Positions 48,238 through 60,629 of a stretch of DNA of 64,000 nt are shown piece after piece. Every line of letters starts with the position of its first letter. Position 1 is the stretch's first letter. The translations under genes were made by a program, and so were the position numbers. Source of the stretch: Pyrrhoderma lamaoense (taxonomy: Eukaryota > Basidiomycota > Agaricomycetes > Hymenochaetales > Hymenochaetaceae); assembly GCA_002794735.1 (NCBI GenBank), contig NBAZ01000045.1, forward strand, positions 1-64,000, in the 5' to 3' direction. The notes beneath the pieces were generated by a model, which saw only the letters and a list, made by a program, of their open reading frames with translations, searched no databases and was not told the DNA's origin.

Positions 48238-49546
48238 TATTTATGAAGAATGGGGAGAGGGAAGTATTCAAAGTAAGTGTGTTTTCAATAAGGGACTCTC
48301 ATATTGCTGGCTGGATTATATGTACTATAATCGCTGTTTTCAATTTGAATTTAAAAAAACGGATCTGATGAAGAATACTATAGAAGATTTCACTTTTCTT
48401 GAGCGCTAGTATGCTGAGCGTTGTAAGAAAGGCAATCATATTTGATCGCGTTGATCAGAATGGATCATCAATGTTTTCGCTGGATTGTAAACCTTAGCTT
48501 TGCTTTGGAAAAAGTTGCATCATTTATCTGAGCTACGAAGTGGTGAGAGACAGAGATGATATCGTGGTAGCTATTTGAACAGGATGATTTGTATGTGTAG
48601 CTAGTATAGGAGATATGTATGGATGAGGTAGGAGCTTCCACTCTCACTAGAATACCGTAGGATATGAAACAAACGGCTGATACAATTGCTATTAAGCTAT
48701 CAAGCCACTATCTACACAGCCTATATAATTCTCTCACAGGATATGATGATATTACTGTGATAGAGTGGTATTCATATTTGCAATAGATATATATATAAGA
48801 CATGATCGAATGTTAGGGCGCATACTTGTCTACTCTTTACTATCCATCTCTTTCAACCTTATGATCGTGGCTCTACTTTAATTTCCCCTCTTTTTTTATC
48901 TGATGCGCTGGTTACGACACTGTTCTCCCCTTCGCCGAAGTCTTTGATGCTACAAGCGATAAACTGACTCCCAATTCACAAAAGGGTTGTTCACAGCATC
49001 TTCTGTGATAGAATAGCCTTTTGAATACCAGCTCGATCTCTGATTATGGAGGGGGTAGAGGAAAAGTTAGCTGACTGACTGAGACTCGAGATGTTACTTA
49101 CTTCTCGTACTTGGAGAAGGGCTGATTGTAATAACGGAGTGAAGACCACTGATAGTACTGGATATTGTTATATGTAACCCTCATTCTACATCCTGTTCTT
49201 CTTGTCATTTCCACGACTGGTTGGCTCATATTCATTCAATGTTCACCTTCAATTGATGATATACACAAAAAAAACTCGCTGAGAAGAGGCAGATCAGATG
49301 CTAGTTATTTGCTTCTCCCAGCTCTATACTCGTGACCCTCCTCCAGCTCACCCTTTCTTTCCAGCTCCAACACTAGCTCCAATACTGATAATCTCTTTAT
49401 CCAGGTCTTTACTGTCACGAACGATAATCTCATTACCAGAAAGAGACATCCACTACGCCGAAGTGATGGAGTAGCTCGCTTGGATTTCGGTCTAAATCTC
49501 TGAGTCTATACGAAGAAAATTAGTTTATTCGATGAAACTTAAGGTA
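48238..49546. other. Spacer between copies 9 and 10 with a last-exon remnant
   Basis: The conserved upstream ATG block of copy 9 is near 48453 (M-I-A-F-L-T-T-L-S). 49090-49170 matches the 3' tip of the DUF6533 last exon (CTTCTCGTACTTGGAGAAGGGCTG). No peroxiredoxin exon is recognised; the Y-rich patch at 48870-48930 may be a trace. Confidence 0.45.
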
Positions 49547-51168
49547 CTACATACTTCTCATACTTGGAGAGGACCTGGCTGGGGTGGCGAAGTGAAGACC
49601 ACTGATAGTGTTAGCCGAGTAGCTGTTACTTAGAATACCTGACCCTTCATTTACTTTAACATCACCGACCGCTTTTAGATTCAAGAGCATGCGACTCCCA
49701 AGAAGACACAAAAATCCTGGATCCCCAATGGTTCCGAGTATAGCGTCCTTCACTTCAGAATTAGAGCTCGTACGAGTCATTCTTGAACTAGCAATGTTTA
49801 CAACACAGCAGAATATAACCCTTCGCCAATTATTTGATCAGCTTCAATGCGTGATCTTAGGATGAACTGAAAAACAAACATAAGGTAGTATATAATCTGA
49901 TCCTTTATCATTATGTTCACAAGACTAGATCCTCCTAGACCGGACAACTTCCAATGCTCAATAGTCTTGAAAACTGCCAAGGAGAAAAGGACGAATCCAA
50001 TGATCGCGGCTATCAACCTATCATATAGGCCCGCATGAGACTATACTAACGAGTGAGTGACAGAATCTCACCAGTCAATGAAATGAAAGTACTCTGCCTG
50101 CCTAATTGATAGCTATCTGAGCTGCATACAACTAACCTTCCTGTGAGAGTATATGCTTGAACATTAGTGGATTAGCCTCAAGACCATCCCAAAGAGCATA
50201 TGAAAGAATACTTGGTTGCTCTATGACTACCAAAACTCCGAATGCAAATCGTGCGACCGCTTCACACATAATAAGTAGGTAGAGAGCGAAGGATAGTAGT
50301 TTACCTGCAATCATCAGAGAGTGATACAATCAGAGCTCATTCTACTCACTTTTACTCCAAAGTGCGAGCACTCGTAGTATGAGTATATCTACACTCCATA
50401 TTAGTCATCTTAAAACTGGGTTATTAGTAGCTTACAATCTATTATGATACCAGTGACAACATCTGTTCTGACGTCAGATATATGCTATAGATTAGGATAT
50501 AAAAGAGAATAGTCTCACTTGATATGGGGCCTGCCCAGATTGAATAAGAGCCTTGGACAGATCTACGTCAGTTAGTCTCAGAAATGAGAAGATACTAGTA
50601 ATCACATCTAAGAAAGTAATCAGTAGCTACTTCGAAGTGAGTTGTAAACATACGTACAGTATATCTGTTGTATCTAATGTTTGTACTGTAGCATATCAAA
50701 TAAGTAATAATTTCTCGGCTCTGCTGAAGGCTCACAAGGTATTCTGGAGATGACCCCAAATATACCGACATAACGATTCTGCAGATCACTTTCAATTTGA
50801 GGCATCAGTATAGAAAACCAGATACTGACGACGAAGAATAGGATATGTGTCGGTTTATACCATTTTTTATCTATGATATTGTTAGATAGAGATAGAGGAT
50901 AGAGTCTCATGAGAAGAGACTAACCCAGAAGTATTTTATCTAGCAAAGTCGGTGTCAGAATTGCCGTGTACTCTTCAGTTCTGATCAAAACTCACTTCTT
51001 CATCTATAGTCAAAACTGTTTTGTATTAGACTTATTTTGAGCATGGATGGTGAAGGAACTTACGCGTGTCATAGACGAGAAGTGAACAGATAAATATCTG
51101 TATGCATTGAGAAACGAATATATCTTGCAAGAAAATTGACACCCCATCTACATAGTCAGAAAGGACAT
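49547..51168 (-). pseudogene. DUF6533-type membrane protein, copy 10, broken
   Basis: The first exon starts at 51168 but shifts frame after M-S-F-L-T (one T short before Y-V-D-G-V). A second -1 shift precedes F-H-F-I-D near 50087, and the usual AAAG acceptor before V-Q-A-Y has become AATG (near 50165). Helix and last exons are still open (G-S-R-M-L-L-N-L-K-A-V-G-D). Three independent lesions make a pseudogene likely. Confidence 0.75.
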
Positions 51169-51929
51169 TGTTTGCGAAAAATGAAATAGCTTGGGTGGGA
51201 GAGTATTGTTAAAGCAAGTGTATGCACGATAGAGGGCTTCGTACTTGCGACTGAGTTGTATATACTATGATTCTTGCTTGTAGTTTGATGATGAAATCGT
51301 GATCTGATGAAAACGTTGTTGTAAAGGTTTTACGTTTTCTAGGCACAAAAATGATACTGAAAACATCTATATCTGATCGAGTTGATACGAACCGCCGATG
51401 ACAACACGAGATCATTTCAACCAAGACCAAAGTGTAAAATACAAATATCTACAGTAAGACGCATCCGACAGCAAAGAAGTCACATCAAGACGGTAAGGTG
51501 AATCAAAGCTGATGAAGAGGTGCAGAAGGTAAGCGGAAGTATAAATGATGTACAAGTAGATATCAACTCGGTGACCTTCAATATTTAAAGGTAAAGAGAA
51601 ATTGTATATATATGGCGAGGTAAGAGGGATAACTCGAGTAATCATCTTTGCCAATTGTTCTTGATTTCTTTCACACTTATACGAGATTTGGCAATCGTCA
51701 CTATTGGTAGATGTCAAGTGCGAAGTGTGGTAGATCAAGAAGAAGTAAGACGCGTCTAAAGTCAAGTCAAAGAAGAGGGAAAGTAAGAGTGTGTGCATGC
51801 GAGGAAAGAAAATGCAATGAGGTTCTAGAAGAAGACACAAAACACGACAAAATTGTGTATGGATGTATGTTCCTCCTCTCCAGGGTTTGTCTGTTTCTGT
51901 TTTTTTGAGAGAAATGCAGTTTATTTTTA
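51169..51929. other. Upstream region of copy 10 plus a block not seen elsewhere
   Basis: 51169-51415 is the shared upstream region. 51416-51900 has no counterpart that I could find in the other spacers. A 175-codon minus-strand frame covers it, but there is no recognisable domain and its composition resembles noncoding sequence. Confidence 0.4.
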
Positions 51930-52560
51930 TACACATCACTTGACCATTCTTCTCGCGTTTTGTGCCCTTCTTTCTTCCTTATCCTTTCTCCCCCTTGTCT
52001 ACTGTCAAGCTAACCATCCATCACACCGCATTTCCTTACTCTCTCCTTACCTCCCTAGCATCTTTATCCTCTCACCACCTAACAAAACGCATCATCATCA
52101 ACTGTAGCAGCCAAGTAATCCAACAAGATTAAACAGTTTACCAAAGGTCTCGAATGATGCCCAAAGACACTGTCAATAACCCCCCCCCCCCCAGCCGCGG
52201 CGCCGAATAGACTGTTGGTCTTGTCAAAGCAGTCCAAAGCACTGAAAAATGCAGAGAGATGGTGAATACTGTATTTAAGGACTTTATAGAGTGCCTTTTC
52301 CGGTGCTAATGCGGACAGAGGGATTGCGAATGAATGTACGTAGTTCGAACTCGTTTTCTTCTTTCTTTTGCAATTGTAGGATTTAAAACTATTTAATCAT
52401 CTTTATTTCTCAAATATTTCGCTGTATTGCAGTTCTTCTTGACAAGTTTTTTGTCCACATTGTTTTTGTCGCCCCTCCTCTCTTTCATATCTTTGATGCT
52501 ATGTACTTTCTCTCAACTGTTGTTTGCTTGCTTGCCTCTATAAACTTTATCAATTTATAT
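51930..52560 (+). pseudogene. Decayed peroxiredoxin copy (psi-7), exon 3 part
   Basis: A pyrimidine-rich intron 2 end leads into AGCAGCCAAGTAATCC (52105), followed after a C-run insertion by GGTCTTGTCAAAGCAGTCCA, which matches the L-V-K-A-F part of exon 3. The tail (TTTAAGGACTTTATAGAGTG) resembles psi-9. Exon 2 is absent. LTR E follows after 37 bp. Confidence 0.55.
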
Positions 52561-52593
52561 GACTGCTGTCCATATCTCTCTGAAACCGATGTG

Positions 52594-52597
52594 TCAG
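52594..52597. repeat. Target-site duplication of LTR E, left copy (TCAG)
   Basis: TCAG directly precedes the TG end of element E and is repeated directly after its CA end at 53377-53380. Confidence 0.5.
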
Positions 52598-53376
52598 TGT
52601 AGGACCAGCTAAGTGTTTGGCCGGTCATAGTGCATTTATAATGCACTTTCTAACTCGCCCGAGAAGTCCATTGCTACTACTCGGCCGCGCGCCTCGTTCA
52701 TCTCTCTTACTATTTAGCTTCACTTTCTACTCTTACTCGAGGCTAGGGTTCGTTTATACGACCCCCTCGTTTCTGATAGCTTAAACCCTTCGTCCAGTGG
52801 CATATAGCCACCTGGACACCATGCTTTCCTTATTATCTAACCTTTATCTCGCGTTTTGATATATAAGCCTCCAGACTTGAGGCCGTAGTTAATCAATCAA
52901 TTCCCAATCAATTCCCAATCAATTCCCAATCAATTCCTAGCTACTCCTCTCGGTCGCTATCTTTCTACACCCCCCCCCCGAGTAGCTCTCTACTAGTCTC
53001 CTGTACTCTTTATCTACTTCTCTGCAGCTTTATTAGGCTGCCCGGGCGCGCTCGTAACGCTCTGACCGTACCGCAAGCCGTCCGGGCGGACTGAAATACA
53101 TACACTTTTACCTCAAAATACAGCCTCGGTCGGGCTCTGTTCTATACGTTTCTACTACTTTTACTGGTCAGTGAAGTCTCAGCTTGCCTCGAGGTCTCTA
53201 TCAGTCTCTACGGTCCGACCGAGATCTCGGCCGGACGGCCGAGGTCGAGTATCTCGCTATTTAGCCCCCAAATCTTAGCCTGAGCATCGTGTCTGGTGTA
53301 GGCAGACTCTAAACCCCACGTCCTCGCCACTAAATACAACACCAAGGTCAAAATCTGACCAAAAGTTTAGTTTTCA
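52598..53376 (+). mobile_element. Solo LTR-like element E (best preserved)
   Basis: 779 bp from TGTAGGACCAGC to GTTTTCA with a direct TCAG repeat on both sides. A TATATAAG box lies at about 52860, followed by a tandem TCAATTCCCAA repeat (52893-52927) found only in this copy and a C-run at 52971. A GC-rich inverted stretch (GGTCCGACCGAGATCTCGGCCGG region, about 53211) follows. No coding sequence, so the parent retroelement is not in the window. Confidence 0.68.
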
Positions 53377-53641
53377 TCAGCTCTCACTAAAAAACAAGAA
53401 AACATTAAACGAAATATAAACAATAATAATACACTGTATCCCACTCTGGAATCTTCACCCCCTATATTTGATAACAACATCATAAACTCCTTCAATAAGT
53501 CCGCTAGTGTATTGCCAACTAGTATGTTATCGATAGGAGGGACATCCTCTATGTCAAACTGATAGAGTGGTGCGCTTGGGGATCGGAATGGATCTCAGAT
53601 GCTATGCGAAGAAACTCAGAATTACAATGAAACTTGAGGTG
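53377..53641. other. 3' flank of DUF6533 copy 11
   Basis: TCAG (53377-53380) is the right target-site copy of LTR E. The remainder is a diverged form of the shared 3' flank. No gene is seen. Confidence 0.45.
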
Positions 53642-55269
53642 CTATATACATCTCATACCTAGGGAGGAGACAGCTGGAGCAGCGAAGTGTAGTCCACTAA
53701 CCGTACTAGCTGGAATAATGTTACTTGTAATACCCGTCCCTTCACTTAATTTAACATCTCCGGCCTCCTTCAGATTCAGGAACATGCGACTTCCAACGAG
53801 ACACAAGAGTTCAGAGTCCCCGAGAATATCAAAGATTGCCATCTTCTCTATAGAAAATGTTCCAATATAGTGAACTCTTGAGTTAGCGATATTTATAGCG
53901 CTACAAAGTATAATCCTTCACCATCTCCTTGCTCAGTTCTAAATCATACTCTCAGAAGGAATAGATACACATACATAAGGTAGTAGATGAACTGATCTTT
54001 GATCATCATGTTTACAAGACTAGATTTTTTTAAACTCGACGACCTCCAATACTCAATTGTTTTGAAACAGGCCAGAGAAAAAAGAATGAGTCCGATGGTT
54101 GCCGTTAGTACCCTGTCATATATACTCATACACGTGCATACTATTGCATGAGTGACAGAAGCTTACCAGTTAATGAGTTGTAGATGTACTGTAAGCTGCA
54201 TTTGATTAACACCTGTACCGCACGTGGATAATCCTTTCATGAGAGCTAATGCATGAACTTTATTGGATTAGCTTCAATACTTCCTCCAAGAGTGTACCAA
54301 GCCATACCTTGTTCTACTGTGACCCCCATACACACGAGAGCAAGTTTTGCAACAGCCTCACAGATAATGAGTGAGTAGAGAGTGATTGAGAATAATTTGT
54401 CTACTACAATTAGAAAATGATCCACTCAGACTCCAATCTACCCACTTTTATTCCAAAGTGCGAGAACTCGAAGGATTATGGTATCTACAATGTCTATTAG
54501 GAAGACCTGGTAGATAGAGTTCCAAAACGCCCATACAATTAGTTGTGCTTGCAATGAATGCCTGAACACCTAATCGATATGAACTATGTTATACATTGAA
54601 GTATAGAAGATACTAGACCTACTTGATATAGAGGTCGCCCAGAATGAGATAGAGCCTTACATAAAAGTACTTAAGCCGGTTTCGAATATGAGAAGATACT
54701 TGTACTCACATCTGAAAAAATATTCTATAGTGTGATCAATATAAACTGTAGCTATACATACAATTTATCTGTTGCTTCTGGCCCTCGAGCTGTAGCATGT
54801 TGGTCAAATAAACTATCTTAGCTATACACAAGACTCACGAAATAGGCTAGAGATGGCTCCAAATATACCGGCGTAACGATTCTGAAAATCACTATCAGCT
54901 ACAAAGGAGAGTAGATTAAGCTGGATACTGACGACGAAGAATAAGATGTGTGTCAGCCTATACCATCTTCTTGTCTATGAAAATAATAAGTAGAGAACAA
55001 GGAATCACGAGAAGTGACTAACCCAGAAATACTTGAACTATTAAATGTATTATCAAGATTCCGTACAGTATGTCTTTCAGCACCAGATTACATACTTCTT
55101 TATCCATAGTCAACACTAACTTGAGTCAGACTTGTCTCCAGCATGGTTGATGAAGAAACGTACTTGTGTCATAAATGAGGAGTGAACAGACAGCTACTTG
55201 TATACATTGGGAGACGAAATTATCTTGCAAGATTACTGATATCCCGGATAACAAGTTTTCCAAAGACAT
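53642..55269 (-). CDS. DUF6533-type integral membrane protein, copy 11
   Basis: Starts M-S-L-E-N-L-L (55269). The micro-exon reads F-K-Y-F-W with a GTTAGT donor. Exon V-H-A-L-A-L-M-K-G is diverged in the loop but open and keeps the Cys. Helix exon has C-F-K-T-I-E-Y-W and D-Q-F-I-Y-Y; last exon G-S-R-M-F-L-N-L-K-E-A-G-D-V-K-L. 54360-55110 matches copy 8. No lesion seen. Confidence 0.73.
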
Positions 55270-55789
55270 TTCTTGTGGATGATGAAAGAAAGAGGGAGTA
55301 AGTAAATCAGTAAATCAGAAGTATCTGTGCGATGAGAGTAACTTGCAGCTGGTTTGTTTAGAATATTTTCAGTACTTGTGATGTCGATGATGGAACCATG
55401 ACCTGTCCCAAAATACACAGTATCAGCCCATCAATAATTCTGCTGGATCAAGTAACCCGTGTCCTTGATATGGAGATGCTTGGCACTGATCGATAGATGA
55501 AGCATTCTCGGTTTTCCAGATTTAGCTCTCGAGAAGATACCATTAGCCAAGAGGAGACATTATGACAGTTGCTTGCATGAAATGAATTGTACGTATATAT
55601 ACTAGTGGTATGATATGGTTCAGTAGTAAGGCATCCGCGCCCAAGCGCCATAGAGAAATACATGTGTACAATATACACGGCTGATTCTATCAACCCTACT
55701 AGGGTAAAATCCATACAACTCCTTTGATCACTGACAAAGAGATAAGTCCCTGAGGAACAACACGACCAAATTGTTCGTATCATAGCTGC
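55270..55789. other. Spacer upstream of copy 11
   Basis: Upstream region lacking a clear conserved ATG block, then unit spacer (AACAACACGACCAAATTG). No gene is seen. Confidence 0.4.
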
Positions 55790-56760
55790 ACCTTCCATGC
55801 TTGTCACGGGAGAGGCATGTCAAAGTCCTAGAGTATACTACTATTTTCCCTTTCTATCTCTATTCTCCTATCAAATCTAATATTCATGGATAGTTCACTT
55901 TATCATTTCGATCTAATGCTGCGCAATAGGAGCTTTATCTCCGTCAGCTGAAGTTCTTGCCTTTAGCAACGCTCTGTCAGCAATCAAAGAGCTGAACACA
56001 TTCATCACAGTTGTCAGCACTGATTCTCAAGGATGATCTGGTACCTTATCTGAAGTTCGTCCAATTAGCGGATGCGAGTGAATGTATAAAGATTGCTAGA
56101 TATTATGGAGTCTTGCTTGATGTGGGTGTTGCAAATTAGGGCTGTTTATATCTGATACAATTGGGGGCTTTCGGTGCGTTCTACATTCTATGATTATTAT
56201 TGTTATGTCATGGAGAGATGAGGACGGTTATTAGGCCACCAAATTATTCTCTCTTCCATTCTGTGTTTCTCATTCCTCCCGTTTCGTTGCTCTCTCAGAG
56301 AGCACTATACATTTGCTTTGACCTATAGAACCTCCATATATGTTATATGTTATACACTAGACTTATTGATCGCGCCTCTTACTCTGTCTCATCCATCACA
56401 CAGTTTCATGGCATTTTATTTTGCATGCTTTCTACACGGTTTACTCCCTCCCCAACTGCTGTAATCATCTTACTTACATCTTCCCTCACCTTTTTCCACA
56501 TCAACCCTTCTGTCTTTTCTATCTCTTTGGCCCTCCTCCCTTATCGTCAATTTACTAGCCTCTCATTCAACCCCCATAGATCTACCTCTCCCCCTCCTAT
56601 TGCTCTTAAATTCCTTCCATCCTCGCTACCTTCTTCTCACTCATGGCTGATGTCTTTTTCAACAAGATCCAATACATCACACAGCCAAATAATCAGGGCC
56701 GATCTCCCAATTGGACCCTCACCTTGAAACCATGCCTATCTCTGCTTTCTTCTTCCTGCT
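55790..56760 (+). pseudogene. Decayed peroxiredoxin copy (psi-8)
   Basis: Exon 2 homology at about 55930-56176 retains CTGAAGTTCTTGCCTTTAGC (E-V-L-A-F-S) and ATTATGGAGTCTTGCTTGAT, but the Cys codon is lost and stops are present. The donor is changed to TTTCGGTGCG. After a long pyrimidine-rich intron 2 the start of exon 3 appears at about 56682 (ACAGCCAAATAATCAGGGCC). Confidence 0.78.
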
Positions 56761-57312
56761 TTCTACTTTCTGTCCTATATTTTATTTAGAGTTAGCTTGG
56801 ATTTATGACCTTGTTAGCTTGCTGGCTTGTATTTTCGATGGACTTGTAGCAACTTGAATTTTTCGCATATAAAACCTTTGTTCTAACTTTAGATCTTTGA
56901 TATCATCAAGACCCATCATCATGGTTTTACTACTTACTGGTTATTCATTCGAGGATGTTATTCCCAGGAGCTTATGGATCTACGAGTATACAATGTTTGT
57001 TTGCACTCAATAATATATATAAAAGGATTAACGTGTAAGAAGAGGAATGATTAATTGTTAGTGATCTGCTTCTTCCAAACTGCACTCGTTACCCCTTTTC
57101 CTTCACCTTTCCTCTCTATCTTCAATATTGAGTCTGACACTGCCTTTCCCCTTACAGTGCTGCTAGTAACACCATCAATGAGATCAGAATCAAAAGACGT
57201 TCTTAACTACTACACTAAAATGATAGAGTGGATCGTTTGGATATAGGTACGCCTCTCGAAGTCTATAAAACAAAAGTCAGTTTATCCACTGAGACTTGAG
57301 GTACAATATGCT
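56761..57312. other. Unit spacer before DUF6533 copy 12
   Basis: 56800-56950 is the TTATGACCTTG...TCATCAAGACCC spacer block also seen at 15110 and 42760. No gene is seen. Confidence 0.45.
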
Positions 57313-58932
57313 TCACATACTTGAAGAAGATTCGGCTGGAACAGCGAAGTAAGGATCACTGATAGTACTAGTTGGTATATTATTACTTGTAATTACCGTC
57401 CCTTCATTTACTTTAGCATCCCCGGCTTCTTTCAGATTTAGGAGCATACGGCCTCCAATCAGACATAGGAGTCCAGGATTTCGGAGAGAACTGAGTATAG
57501 CCACCTTCTCTACAGAGTAAGATCCGATAAGGTTCAATTTTGAATTAGCGATGTTTACTGCAGCACAGAATATAAGCCTTTCGCCGTTCCTTTGTCGGTC
57601 TCAATGCGTATTTACAGAGTAAATGAAGAGCGTACATGAGGTAGTAGATGATCTGATCCTTGATCATTATATTAACAAGAATGGAGCCTCTCCGACCCGA
57701 TGACCTCCAATGTTCAACCGTTTTGTACAAGGCTAGTGACGAATAAATGAATCCAGTGATCGCTGTCATGACCCTATTATATTTGGTCACATCAATATAT
57801 ACTACCGAGTGAGTGACAGAGTCTCACCAGCCGACGAATTGGTAATAAGTTTGACGCTCAAGATGATCATCATTGGAAGTGCATATTACTATCTCCCCAG
57901 TGATTGTCAATGTAGAAGCTATATTGGATCAGTCTCACTATCCCAAAAGGCTGTTGGTGTACATACACTCAATTGTCTTACCAATCAAACTACTAAGTAT
58001 ACACTTTGCAGCCGCTTCACAAAGAAAAAGTGAAAGGAGAATGATGAATAAGAAATTATCTACAAGAACTAGTGAGTAATACATCAAGTGTGGACTGCAC
58101 GTGTACTTACTATTATGCCACAGGGCAAGTACTCGAAGCATCAGGATGTCTTCATTCTTAATTAGTTAAATCATAACTTAGTGAAAACTCCACGCACAGT
58201 CAATTATGATACCAATGAGAATATCTGTTTCGACATCAGTAGTGTGTAGCAATCTAATGTATAGAAGAGAGTGATTATACACGAAACAAGAACGGCATTT
58301 GATGAGAAATTGCCTTTGACAAATGTACATGTACATGAGTTAGTTGCAGAGAAAAGATGATACTGGTATTTACATCTAGAATTATAATCAATGAATACTC
58401 TGAAGTCTTATATACCTTATTTGCATACAATTGATCTGTTGCTTTTAAAGATTGTACTGCAGTATATTGGTAAAATAGAATTATCTCAGCTTTGCTAAAG
58501 ACTCACGAAATAATCCCAAGATGACTTCAAATATACCAACATAACGATTCTGCAAGTCACGATCAGATATAATATCAGTAGTAAAAGCTAGGTACCAACA
58601 ACGAAGAATAGGATATGTGTTGGTCTGTACCACGTTTTTGTCTATGGTATTGTTAGTTGGAAGATCGAGTTTCACAAGAAGAGACGAACCCAGAAGTACT
58701 TGACCTAAAAAACTCGAGTTGAACTTGCTAGATCTCGTATAGACTCGATGAAACATACCTCTTTATCTATAGTCAGCACTGTTTTACATTAGGCCGGTCT
58801 TGAGAGTGGATGATGAAGAAACATACTTGTGTCATACACGAGAAGTGAACAGATAGCCACTTGTATACATTGCTCAATAAAAATCTGTTGCAAGAAATCC
58901 GATAGTACGGTTGAATAGTACTGAAAAGACAT
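57313..58932 (-). CDS. DUF6533-type integral membrane protein, copy 12
   Basis: Starts M-S-F-Q-Y-Y-S-T (58932). One of the most diverged copies: micro-exon V-K-Y-F-W, helix L-F-L-C-E-A-A-A-K-C, loop A-S-T-L-T-I-T-G-E-I-V-I-C, and last exon G-G-R-M-L-L-N-L-K-E-A-G-D-A. Donors GTTCGT and GTTGGT are weaker than in other copies. The upstream ATG block is decayed. Frames that could be checked are open. Confidence 0.68.
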
Positions 58933-59714
58933 TTTTCATAGATAAAAGGAAAAAATATTGGGTAACTAAGTCAGAGCAAGTGTAGGTGCAGTGATGGTAT
59001 TTCATCGATGGTTTATATACAATATATTCAGTAGATGTGATGTCAATGATAGAACCATGATCCTACAAAAATCCATATAATAGGTTTTGCCTTTATTGAG
59101 TGACAAGGAGTTGCGTACTATACGTAAGTGATTATACCTTAGCAAGGTGATTGAAGTTGCTGCTAACAACAAGATATCATCTTACCGAGGCTTCCACTGG
59201 ATTGAGGCCCTCGGATTTAAAACTAGTTATCAAATAGGATACACGATTGCCCGGACATTATATACTATATCTGAGCTAAGAAATAGTGACAAATGAGGAG
59301 ATATCGTGATGGCTACCTGCACAGGATGGATTGTACACGTAGCTAGTCTAGGTGAGATGTACAGATGAAGTAAGACCTTTGCTCCAATTAGGTACCGAAG
59401 AGATGAGAGATACGCAGTTGATTCAAATCAGTATCAAGCTACTAAGCCGATATTGATGCAGCTGCCATAACTCCGACAATGGATACACTCAATTGCAAAC
59501 AATGTTATTTGAATAGAGCAACTTTTAGAACATGAGGTTTTTGAAAAAGACACAATCAAGCTTATATCTCTACGTCTACTCTTGAGTATAACCTCTTTTA
59601 TTCTCTCCCTCTTTCCATCTGGATTGCTGAATGATACAGATGTTGTCCTCTTCACCAAAGTCCTAAGTGCTAAAAGCGATAATCTCGATATCAAAAACTG
59701 AATCTATTTGCATC
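58933..59714. other. Spacer upstream of copy 12
   Basis: Shared upstream region and unit spacer. No gene or peroxiredoxin piece is recognised. Confidence 0.4.
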
Positions 59715-60475
59715 CAAATTGCAGTGTTTGCAGCCGCTTTTAAGACAACGGGTGAGTAGAGAGATCAATAGTAATTTGCTCACTAGAGTTCAAGGCACTC
59801 ATAGTGTCAGAGTGTCTACACTCCTCTTTAGAAGGCTCTAGGCCGAGTTGGAAGAAATCACACAATCTATTATAACATCAATGATAACATCTGCTGTGGC
59901 ATCAGCTATATGTTCTCGGCTGGAAGATACGAAAGGATCGGACCCACTTATCATAAAGGCAGCCCGGAATGAATAAGAGTTTTTAACAAAAGTAAATCAG
60001 ATGGCTTCGAAGAAGAGAAGGTGCTATTACTCACATCTCGAAGGTTCGATACGAGTTGTGGAGATGCATACAACTTATTTGTTGCTAAATAATGTACTAT
60101 CATGTATTGGAAAGATCGACATTGTAACGATCTCGGTGTAACGATTTTGCAGTTCCCCACCAGATACAAAGATCAGTAGCTAGAGTTTGATACTGACAAT
60201 GAGAAAGAGGTAATGGGTCGGTCTATACTATTCAATGTCTATAATGATGTTAACCAGGGGACAGTGTATCCCAATAAAGGACAGACCCAGGAATACCTGA
60301 TGTAACAGATTGGTGTCAGACTTGCTGAATTTCTCCAGATCCGGTTAAACATACTTCTTTATCCTTATCCACATTCAACACTAGTTTACCGTAGGTCTAT
60401 CTCAAGCATGAAGGACGAGGAAACACGCATTCGTCAATAGCAAGGGGCGTGTGAATTCGTTGCGATACTACTGGG
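59715..60475 (-). pseudogene. DUF6533-type copy 13, truncated
   Basis: Only the 5' half of a copy: remnants of the first exon, micro-exon region (CCCAGGAATACCTGATG), N-R-Y exon and E-A helix exon (GCAGCCGCTTTTAAGACA) are recognisable with many changes. The membrane-helix and last exons are absent. Confidence 0.7.
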
Positions 60476-60629
60476 GAAGAATGATGTAGGTTGTGAGCAC
60501 GATCTCGGATCAGTCCAAAAGAGAAGAGAAGACCACGATGATTCATAGTACAAGATGACGATTATATGTCCTTCACATTGATTTGCCTTGCTTATCGCCA
60601 AGCCATCCGTCGCGACGCGACGAGTCGCA

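Noticed and set aside
51412..51939. 175-codon minus-strand open frame
   Set aside because: No family resemblance, no splice or promoter context, and the composition matches nearby noncoding sequence.
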